Part shown: one piece after another, positions 1 through 7,408 of the stretch
Layout: each line of letters opens with the position of its first letter
Numbering within the stretch: the stretch's first letter is position 1
Source of the DNA: Schizochytrium sp. CCTCC M209059
Taxonomy: Eukaryota; Sar; Bigyra; Thraustochytrida; Thraustochytriidae
Assembly: GCA_000818945.1 (NCBI GenBank)
Contig: KN805379.1
Span: 627,756-691,755 of the forward strand
Reading direction: 5' to 3'
Length of the DNA stretch: 64,000 bases
Notes under the pieces: generated by a model
What the model was told of the DNA's origin: nothing
Database searches by the model: none
What the model saw: only the letters and a program-made list of their open reading frames with translations
Translations under genes and position numbers: made by a program

Positions 1-1
1 C

Positions 2-2311
2 GGCAAGACGTCCACGGTGCGCTCGCTGCTGGGCATGGAGCCCGTGGCAGAGCACGTCTCGACGGTGGGCGTCGAGCTCAAGCGCACCGATGCAGAGTCC
101 TGGAAAGAGATCAAAGACGTTGACAGCGGATTTGAACGCCAGGCGTATCGCGCGGCGGCGCTGCGCATGGCCGCGCAGGAGAAGCAAGCCACGAGCAGGA
201 AGCGGCAATCGCTCCCCAAGCGCATCAGCCGAAAGGCTTCGGATCTTGTCTTTGGACGCCGGACTTCTTCTGCGCGGCGGCCTTTCGTTGCACAGGAGGT
301 AGCGGAGCTCGTTCCTGAGGCCGAAATGGCGCAGCGATTCAGATTCGCGGAGATCGAGGAAATGGCCGGCGAGACGCAGGCGGGCCAGAAGATCTTCTTT
401 ACGATCTGGGACTATGCGGGCCAGGACGTCTTTTACGCACTGCATCACCTTTTTCTCACGCATGAGGGCGGCGTCTTCATGGTCGTCTTCGACATGCAAG
501 AACTTCTCCTTGAGCAAGAGAAAGCGGTGGAGTACCTTTCCATTTGGCTCAACTCGGTCAAGCTGCATGCGCCAACTGCGCCCATCATTTTAGTGGGTAC
601 GCACTATGACCAGGCATCAGTTGACGCCAACGTTGTGGAGGAGATCCTCGTGGAGACTCTCTCTGTCGACGAAAACGAAAACATCGTCACGAACCCTGCA
701 GGAGAGCTAAGCTTCTTTCCCATTGACAACATGAGTCGTGAGCTAGATCGTGCCTCGGCATTGCGCGCTGCTGTCGAAGCAAGCGCGTCGTCGCTCGAGG
801 CCGTCACGCGAAAGATCTCGCTGCGGTGGCTCAAGGTGTTGGAGGACCTGCTGAACCTTGACTGCGACCACGTGCCCTTTGCAACGGTGCAGGAGCTGGC
901 GAACCAATATCACGCTGGCGACCAAACAGACGAGTTGCTCGAGCTTTTTCACGAGCTCGGCATGCTCGTTCATCTGCGCGTCACCGACAGTCTGCACGAC
1001 AAGGTTGTGCTGAACCCGCAATGGCTTCTCGACAAGCTTTCGCGCGTGATCGCAGACAAGATCCATGTCAGGCAGATGCGACACAATCGCGAGCTTCAAA
1101 AGGCTGGTCTCAAGAAAGACTTTGCGATTCTCCGTAAGCGCGGCGTTGCCACGCTCAGTCTACTCGAGTTTCTCTGGAATGGCGAAGAAGTCGAGTATCT
1201 GCGGGAGTTTATGCAGGAGACTATGCTGATTTCAGACTGGGCGTTTCCAGAGGAGGCGCTGACAAGGGGCCGCCAAAGTCAACCTCTTTATTTCGTGAGT
1301 AGTCTGCTCAAGAGTTCGACAGATGCTAGTCTTGACGAAGCTATGGCTGACATGGACATCAGTCTGACATGCGTTTTGGACTTTTCCAAGTTCTTTCTTC
1401 CGGACGGCGTCTTTACGCGCTTGCTCTCGCTGTGCGTTCAATACAGTGGCGACACGGGGCCTCGAAGACGGGCGCCTCAGCTTGCAGGGAATCAGGCTAT
1501 CATTCGCTTCGGCTTCACCGTCTTTGCTCTTGAGCAGACCAAGGACAAGATCTGGATCCGCGTCGAGCGTGACTCTGACAAGCCATTGAGCACCCTTAAG
1601 ACGCTGCTGAGCATGTTTCGAGGTGCGCGCGACGCGGTCTTTCGAGACCTGCCTTGGGGGCTTCTCCTTCAGTCGCCAAGAAACGCGTCTGTCTTGGTCG
1701 CGTACGACGACGTCGTGGACGCACGCCAATCCGGCGCAGCCTTCGTCGAGTCTGTGGGCACTAAAAACGCCAAAGTGGAAGACCTTGCACCGTTTTTCCA
1801 AGACGGCTCGCTGAAAGAGGATGAAAAGGACACGGGTATGGTGGACGCTGCAGATTTACCATTAGCCTCTGACTTGAAGTATCACGTCTTTTTGAGCCAC
1901 AAGCAGCTCGAGGCAGGTGATGCATGCAATCTCATGGCTGAAAAGATCGCCAATCGTGGACTCAAGGTCTGGGTCGACCAGCGTACGGAGGGCAATCTCT
2001 CCAAGGAGGAGATGCAAGCTGGAATCCGGGCGTCAAAGTGCTATTTGCTCTTCTTGAGTAAGACTGTTTTCAATTCCAAGGCAGTTTGCATGGAGCTCGA
2101 CACGGCCTTGCAAGCCGAAAAGCCCATCTTGCTCGTGCATGAAAGCGACCCCAAACGCATCGGCTTCACTGAATTTTCCACCTACATCGACACAGTTCCC
2201 GAGTCAGCCAGACACATTTTCGATGATAGGGAGTCTATGCCATTTCAGCGTCGTTTGTACTTGGCCGAAGGCTTTTACAACGAGCTTATTACGCGGATTG
2301 GCGCCTGCTGA
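2..2311 (+). CDS. Roco-family GTPase with C-terminal TIR domain (5'-truncated by window edge)
   Basis: The reading frame is open from base 2 and has no start codon, so the N-terminal part lies upstream. The visible 769 residues begin with the P-loop GKTST, followed by a switch-I-like STVGVEL. A G3 motif DYAGQD lies near residue 137 and a G4-type THYD near residue 201; these define a ROC GTPase domain. About 80 basic/acidic residues are inserted between switch I and G3. A COR-like region follows (about 260-500, with VVLNPQWLLDKLSRVI). The last about 145 residues (from about 625) form a TIR domain: YHVFLSHK start, then KVWVDQ, then NSKAVCMELDTAL, whose Glu sits where the NADase Glu of SARM1-like TIRs lies. 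Roco proteins are large cytoplasmic signalling GTPases; a role in cell-death or stress signalling is inference. Whether LRRs precede ROC cannot be seen. Confidence 0.85.
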   Translation, partial: GKTSTVRSLLGMEPVAEHVSTVGVELKRTDAESWKEIKDVDSGFERQAYRAAALRMAAQEKQATSRKRQSLPKRISRKASDLVFGRRTSSARRPFVAQEVAELVPEAEMAQRFRFAEIEEMAGETQAGQKIFFTIWDYAGQDVFYALHHLFLTHEGGVFMVVFDMQELLLEQEKAVEYLSIWLNSVKLHAPTAPIILVGTHYDQASVDANVVEEILVETLSVDENENIVTNPAGELSFFPIDNMSRELDRASALRAAVEASASSLEAVTRKISLRWLKVLEDLLNLDCDHVPFATVQELANQYHAGDQTDELLELFHELGMLVHLRVTDSLHDKVVLNPQWLLDKLSRVIADKIHVRQMRHNRELQKAGLKKDFAILRKRGVATLSLLEFLWNGEEVEYLREFMQETMLISDWAFPEEALTRGRQSQPLYFVSSLLKSSTDASLDEAMADMDISLTCVLDFSKFFLPDGVFTRLLSLCVQYSGDTGPRRRAPQLAGNQAIIRFGFTVFALEQTKDKIWIRVERDSDKPLSTLKTLLSMFRGARDAVFRDLPWGLLLQSPRNASVLVAYDDVVDARQSGAAFVESVGTKNAKVEDLAPFFQDGSLKEDEKDTGMVDAADLPLASDLKYHVFLSHKQLEAGDACNLMAEKIANRGLKVWVDQRTEGNLSKEEMQAGIRASKCYLLFLSKTVFNSKAVCMELDTALQAEKPILLVHESDPKRIGFTEFSTYIDTVPESARHIFDDRESMPFQRRLYLAEGFYNELITRIGAC

Positions 2312-3150
2312 TCGGAGAAAATATAGATGATTCAAATTTAAGAATGTATATAGAGTTGTATACCCACCCCCGTGTCAGCAGCATATCTAGAAAAAGTACG
2401 AACGTGCGAGCTTCTCCAGACATCTTTCCTCTCGACGTGCGTCTTCGTGCCTTTTAAAGAAGCCGCGCTCGCTATATTCTTTTTCAAAGACTGTTGCGTT
2501 TCGTGTCCTCGCGCGGCATGTTTCGAAATGCTGGAAAGACAACGTCTGCATCGCCTTTGTAAATATAAATTATTTTTTTCCAACCCAGCCCCCCTAATTC
2601 TTGTGCAATGCCAAAAGGTGGAGTGCGTCGTGCGGCTCTCTCTCTTTCTCTTTCTCTTGCAACTGTGCATTCTAGCCTTTTTTTTCAGCGGACTTTTCAG
2701 CATTGTGCGTCGTGCGGCTCTCTCTCTTTCTCTTTCTCTTGCAACTGGAAAACAGCTGGCGTCCGGCAAAAGGTTTCCCCGTCCCCATCGGCAAAAGAAA
2801 TGGCTGGCAAGAGCTTGCCTTTGCCTGACCGCCGGAAACAAACTAATCATGCTTTTTTCTATCCCTGTCCAGCCTTGTTTTCGCTCCTTCTCCCTTACAC
2901 AGGTTCGCATATGGTACACCACCCCTAAGAGGAAGCTTTCTCTATGTCTATTTCAATGTGAGCCGCATAAATTGCCCCTGTCCCAACAGGCGGACAGTTC
3001 GCTGGCTTCTTTTCCAAACGCTTCATCAAACAATGGAAAAAGAAAAATGGGTTTCACCTTCGGCCGAAAGACCATTTCCAATTCCAAAACAGGCAAAGCG
3101 TTATTCTCGGCTTGTCAAAACAAGCAACGACAAATTCTTGATCTGCCGAA
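2312..3150. other. Intergenic spacer, pyrimidine-rich
   Basis: Spacer between the Roco-TIR stop and the RhoGEF start. It is rich in TC runs and less GC-rich than the genes, and holds a 43-bp direct repeat (2623-2747). A plus-strand frame is open across much of it and runs into the RhoGEF frame region, but it starts with GTG, is compositionally odd (Ser/Leu/Phe runs) and looks non-coding. It probably holds the 3' UTR of the upstream gene and the promoter/5' UTR of the downstream one. Confidence 0.5.
2623..2747. repeat. 43-bp direct repeat, two copies 82 bp apart
   Basis: The same 43 bases, beginning gtgcgtcgtgcggctctc and ending ttgcaactg, occur at 2623-2665 and 2705-2747. The copies look identical and straddle 39 bases of unrelated sequence. 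This suggests a local duplication in a CT-rich spacer. Confidence 0.85.
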
Positions 3151-4578
3151 ATGCCGTCCTCGTCGTGCGAGCCCGCTGCCTGGGAGCGCGCGTGCGAGGA
3201 GATTTGCGAGACGGAGCGGCGTTATGCCGACTTTTTAAAAATCCTCATCGAAGACTTCGTGCCCGCGGTGCGCGAAGTCGTAGCGCAGTCAGATTGCGGC
3301 AGCGAACACCACGTTGTACGAACCATTTTTAGCAACGTTTCGCAACTGTACACTTTGTCTCTGGAATTTCAGGTAGCTCTCAAGGCAGCACGATCGAAAC
3401 ACACAGTTGGTGACTTGTATCGGCACATTGCACCGTACTTTCGCCTCTACAGAGACTACTGCTCGAATCATAATGATGCTTTGGCGCTCCTGTCGCGTCT
3501 CTGCGCCACGAGCAAGCGATTTGCCAAGGTCGTGAAGGATTGCGAAGAGACCGCCGGGCGCGGTCAAACCTTTTTGTCGCTTCTCGTCATGCCGATTCAA
3601 CGAGTGCCAAGACACATTCTTCTTTTGCAAGAGCTCATCAAGCGACTTCCCAAAGAGCACAAAGACCTTGCTGCGTGTAAGGAAGCCCTTGCGCACATGG
3701 AGCAGGTGGCTTCCGAAATAAACGAAACTGTTCGTCAGCGAGAAAATGCAGTGAAGGTCTGGGAAGTCCAGAGTGCCATCACTACAGCAAGCGAAGGCGT
3801 AAGCGTGGCGGCAGGGGAGAGTACCGCGAGTCCTGACTGTGTGTCTCCGATCGCCGACGACGAATCCGTTGCAAGCGCCGGCACCAATGTCACGGCCGCT
3901 GGAGATCGCTCGCAACAGGATGGCGGCGCTGTACTTTTTCAAACGCACCGTATCTTTGTCAAAGAAGGCGAGCTTGTCAAGCTATGCACGCATCGCAAGA
4001 CGAAAAAGCGCCGCAAGTTCTTTCTCTTCAATGACTGTCTCGTGTACGCGCGGCCGGGCAGCAAGGCGTTGATGGGTCGTCATCGCCGCAAATGGTACTT
4101 TCGAGCAAAGTGTGAGGTCATTGGCGCACAGGATCTGCCCGATGGATCGCCGCTAGCGGACGGAGCGTCACACGCTCTACTCATTGTCACGCCTGACCGG
4201 AATATTGTCTGCTTGGCCCAAGATAATTCGGAAAAGGAAGCGTGGCTACATGCACTCCGCGCCAATGCAAGACCTTCAGGTCTCGTGCTTCCCGATGCAA
4301 AAGACACTTTGTCCCTGCAGAGCGATGCCAGTAGAGACTCCACTGCCGCCATGGTGAAGGCGGACGGAGAGGCATGGTGGTCGATTTTTCTGATGCTCGG
4401 GCTCGTTCTCGCATTGTACTACTCATCCTCAAGATCCAAGGTGCTCGTTTTCCTCACCGGCGTCCTCCTCTTCGCCATCGTCTCGCTCTTTACCCCCACA
4501 TCTACCGCCACCGTAGTGCCTGCGTCCACCAGTGGCGGCCAGGGCAACAGGAGCGTTCTAAGCTCGCGCGCCGCGTGA
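3151..4578 (+). CDS. RhoGEF (DH-PH) with C-terminal transmembrane anchor
   Basis: 475 residues from an ATG at 3151. The DH domain spans about residues 5-195: it opens with WERACEEICETERRYADF (the CR1-like helix) and contains LSLLVMPIQRVPRHILLLQEL, the diagnostic CR3 helix of Dbl-family GEFs. A linker rich in Ser/Ala follows. The PH domain (about 265-370) has FVKEGELVKL, KKRRKFFLFNDCLVYA and a closing EKEAWLHALR helix. The last about 65 residues contain two hydrophobic stretches (WWSIFLMLGLVLALYY and VLVFLTGVLLFAIVSLF), so the protein is probably a tail-anchored or hairpin membrane protein. Established role of the family: GDP release from Rho/Rac/Cdc42 GTPases, coupled to phosphoinositide binding by PH. 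The direct membrane anchor is unusual for a small DH-PH protein. The target GTPase is unknown. Confidence 0.88.
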   Translation: MPSSSCEPAAWERACEEICETERRYADFLKILIEDFVPAVREVVAQSDCGSEHHVVRTIFSNVSQLYTLSLEFQVALKAARSKHTVGDLYRHIAPYFRLYRDYCSNHNDALALLSRLCATSKRFAKVVKDCEETAGRGQTFLSLLVMPIQRVPRHILLLQELIKRLPKEHKDLAACKEALAHMEQVASEINETVRQRENAVKVWEVQSAITTASEGVSVAAGESTASPDCVSPIADDESVASAGTNVTAAGDRSQQDGGAVLFQTHRIFVKEGELVKLCTHRKTKKRRKFFLFNDCLVYARPGSKALMGRHRRKWYFRAKCEVIGAQDLPDGSPLADGASHALLIVTPDRNIVCLAQDNSEKEAWLHALRANARPSGLVLPDAKDTLSLQSDASRDSTAAMVKADGEAWWSIFLMLGLVLALYYSSSRSKVLVFLTGVLLFAIVSLFTPTSTATVVPASTSGGQGNRSVLSSRAA

Positions 4579-5302
4579 ATAGGCCTATGTTAGACAAAAT
4601 ATCATCGATGAAAACACGAACTAGGCAACCAGTGGCAGCCAGATCACTTGCGTTCCGTCCGGCCGCGCTTCGGCCCACGCACGCGGACGTCCCTTCTTCA
4701 GGGTGCCGTTATCCGTCCCCGCGCCGACGGTGACGGAGGCGGCTTCCAAGCCTCCGCCGCCGAAGCCATCGTCCGTCTAAAACGGTACGCGCAGGGTACA
4801 CACCGGGGTGCGCGCAGCGCAAGCAAGCGGCCGGGACGCTTCGGCGCGGCCACGGGTCACTTGCGGCCGGCGAACCACGGCTGGGCCCTCCCTTCACGGC
4901 CACTGGCACGGCCGGGGGGACAGACCAGACCAGACCAGACCAGACCAGACCAGACCGCCTTGCCGCGCCGTCCTCGTCCTCGTCCTCGTCCGCGCCCGCG
5001 CGGTGGCGCAGAAAAGGAAAGGATAAGGATAAGGAAAGAGATAACAATAATCATAACAGTAATAGCGACCAGAGGAGGCGCGATCGATCAGGGTTGAGCA
5101 GAGAAGAGCCGGGCGGCTAGCGAGGGCAAACCCCGATCGCGAGCGCTGGGAGAGCTGCTCTGGCTGCGGCTGGCGGCCGCTGACGAGGGAGACGCGCACG
5201 CGCACGGGCGCTGCTGGTACCGGACGACCGACCGCACGCGACCGCGACTGCGCCTTGCACGCGCCTAGACGAGTCCGGAGGCAGTCGGAAAGGCGAGCCA
5301 GG
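4579..5302. other. GC-rich spacer / putative promoter
   Basis: Separates the RhoGEF from the first hydroxylase gene. The right half is very GC-rich, with CGTCCT runs and a perfect CAGAC microsatellite (4921-4955). No credible ORF or RNA gene was seen. It probably contains the promoter and 5' UTR of the gene starting at 5303. Confidence 0.5.
4921..4955. repeat. (CAGAC)7 pentanucleotide microsatellite
   Basis: Seven perfect tandem copies of CAGAC, preceded by ggggga and followed by cgcct. Confidence 0.95.
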
Positions 5303-7168
5303 ATGACCGCGACGCGACCGGGTACGGCGCGCAGCGCCAAGCTGGGCGCGCTTGCACTGGCGCTTCTGGCCATGTGTGTGAGCGTTATTCCTGGAGAAGG
5401 CCTGCTGGAGCAGGTCATGGATGCTGTGAGCGAGACTGTAGCCGGCGCGCTCGGACGCACCGCGTACGCGCCGACGGAGACGGCTCAAGTCGAGCACGCG
5501 GCGCACGTTGAGGTTTTCGATCACAGCGCGCCGCAAGGAAGCCTTCCCAAAGTTCGACTTCAGTCTCGCGTCATTGACCTCGTGAACGCAATTCACTTCG
5601 ATGACCTCATGCAGGACACTCCCGACGAGATGCGCCCTCCGAGCGTGGTCGTATTCTATGACAGTAGCGACGATTCGTGCATGGCAAAATACAGCGAGCT
5701 GAATTGGGATCAGCTTGCTGAGCGCGAGCTCCCCGCCCGCGAGCGTCTCATGACCGCTCGTTACGACATGTATGCGGCCCCGCGCCGTGCATGGTACAAG
5801 TTTACGCCCGAAATGGACCTTGCCAAGCGCTTCGGCGTCGCGCAATGCCCAGAAGTTGTCTTTGCCCCGCGCACCTGCAACGGTCTCACAGAATGGTGCA
5901 TTCGGGACACCGATGCAGAGGGCATTCAATACATGGGCTGCGAGGGCTTTGTCGAGTCCTGCAATGGAACGCAGAAGTGGGATGCCCAGGGAGAGGAAGA
6001 CCTCCAAGCCTGGATTACTCGACTTGTAGATGCTCAAGGTGAGCCGGCCATTAGCGGCTTCCTCGAGACCCTCGAGGATCAAGGAATGTGGATCAAGGGT
6101 CGAGACAGCACGACCACCGACAACCACATGCGCAACATCTACCTTTCGCAGGCTTTTCCCGCTTTCACGCCGCGCGGATTCAAGGCAATGCCGATTCCAG
6201 ACGGTTTTCGTAAATGGCTCGATTCTTTCTTTACACGCAACGAGAAATATCGTCGCACCGAGTACTGGAACGCTGAATCCACGCAAATGGGCTTTCATGA
6301 GACGCCCACAAGCTTTTTGGACATGGACCGCGAAAGCCACGAAAAGAACCGCATGGCAAACAAGTACCTCAAGCCTCTGGTCGAAGAATGGGCCAATCTC
6401 CCGCCCGGCTCACTCGAGCTCACGTCTTTTTATGGCATGCGCGAGTACCCGGATGGCTCGATCTTGAAGAATCACGTTGATCGCATCGATACGCACGTGC
6501 TTTCAGTGACGATATCCGTGAAAAAGTTGGACGAGGAAAAGTCCAAAGCGCACCCTTGGCCTCTGGAGGTCGTGGACTGGAACGGAGATCACGTGCGCTA
6601 CGAGCACCCGGGCGGGACCATGGTTCTCTACGAGTCGTCCAAGCTGCTTCATGGCCGGCCCTTCAAAAATGAAGGCGGCACGCACGTGGGCTGCTTTGCG
6701 CATTTCAAGCCCAAGTCTATGCACACTGAAGAGGCTGGCAAATGGGATGATATCGTGGCCACCGCACGTGCGCACCAGCGACGTAATTCACAATATGCCG
6801 GATATCGTAGCACGCCCTCCGAGGAGCCCCAGGTGCCTCACTTTTCCAGCGTAGAATATGGCAAGGGGACGCGATGGAGACATAAGAAGGATGCTGAGTC
6901 CAATTTGCGCAACGATCAGATTCCCGTCACTTTCAAAAACAAGCATTCGAAGACCCTCGCTGTATACTGGCAGGGCCACGACGATACTCCTGTACATCAA
7001 GGCACCGTTGCACCGGGCGCGTCCTTTGACATTGGCTCGTACCGTGGCCACAAGTTCTTTTGGTCGTCTACGCTTCCAGGCAAGGGCAAGGAGACGCCCA
7101 AGCCTCTTCCTGGAGGCACCATGACTGTCGAAAAGGGTCGCAAGACATACGTGTACTCGACCAACTGA
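5303..7168 (+). CDS. Secreted 2OG-Fe(II) oxygenase (prolyl 4-hydroxylase-like) with thioredoxin-like N-domain and VHL beta-like C-domain
   Basis: 621 residues from the ATG at 5303. An in-frame ATG 48 bases upstream exists, but 5303 directly precedes a signal peptide (LGALALALLAMCVSVIPGEG). Residues about 85-250 resemble a thioredoxin fold without CXXC (VVVFYDSSDDSCMAKY, later FGVAQCPEVVF with a cis-Pro-like CP). The oxygenase core has the iron triad HVD (His391, Asp393) and His450 in LLHGRPF. The P4H 2-oxoglutarate Lys/Arg expected about ten residues later is absent; Thr and His stand there. The last about 80 residues (540-620) align without gaps to the VHL hydroxyproline-binding strands: VTFKNK, then TVAPG, then SYRGHKFFW. 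P4H enzymes hydroxylate proline in the secretory pathway; pairing with a VHL-like reader is inferred from the fusion. The paralogue at 7409-9403 is tail-to-tail. Confidence 0.8.
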   Translation: MTATRPGTARSAKLGALALALLAMCVSVIPGEGLLEQVMDAVSETVAGALGRTAYAPTETAQVEHAAHVEVFDHSAPQGSLPKVRLQSRVIDLVNAIHFDDLMQDTPDEMRPPSVVVFYDSSDDSCMAKYSELNWDQLAERELPARERLMTARYDMYAAPRRAWYKFTPEMDLAKRFGVAQCPEVVFAPRTCNGLTEWCIRDTDAEGIQYMGCEGFVESCNGTQKWDAQGEEDLQAWITRLVDAQGEPAISGFLETLEDQGMWIKGRDSTTTDNHMRNIYLSQAFPAFTPRGFKAMPIPDGFRKWLDSFFTRNEKYRRTEYWNAESTQMGFHETPTSFLDMDRESHEKNRMANKYLKPLVEEWANLPPGSLELTSFYGMREYPDGSILKNHVDRIDTHVLSVTISVKKLDEEKSKAHPWPLEVVDWNGDHVRYEHPGGTMVLYESSKLLHGRPFKNEGGTHVGCFAHFKPKSMHTEEAGKWDDIVATARAHQRRNSQYAGYRSTPSEEPQVPHFSSVEYGKGTRWRHKKDAESNLRNDQIPVTFKNKHSKTLAVYWQGHDDTPVHQGTVAPGASFDIGSYRGHKFFWSSTLPGKGKETPKPLPGGTMTVEKGRKTYVYSTN

Positions 7169-7363
7169 CTGACCACAGGGCTCTGTTTACGCACTCACGC
7201 GCAATACACGTTGCCATGTTTGTTTCACATTCTTTGAATGATCAATTTGTGACTGTATACATCATCTTCCTTGTTTGGGTTTTCCCAGAAAGGAAAGTCT
7301 GCAGAAAGAAAGTGGATATTATACTTGATAATGAGTGACCTCAGCCAAAAGCGCCATGTTGCT

Positions 7364-7385
7364 CCCCCCCCCCCCCCCCCCCCCC
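7364..7385. repeat. 22-base poly-C tract
   Basis: An uninterrupted run of 22 C lies in the 240-bp spacer between the two convergent hydroxylase genes (7169-7408). The rest of this spacer is AT-richer than the genes and presumably holds both 3' UTRs; nothing else is visible in it. Confidence 0.95.
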
Positions 7386-7408
7386 AACGTGATTTATTTG
7401 ATGATGAA

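Noticed and set aside
2372..3238. Long plus-strand frame between the Roco-TIR and RhoGEF genes
   Set aside because: No ATG at its start, low-complexity Ser/Leu/Phe translation from CT-rich DNA, and it overlaps the RhoGEF N-terminus in another frame.
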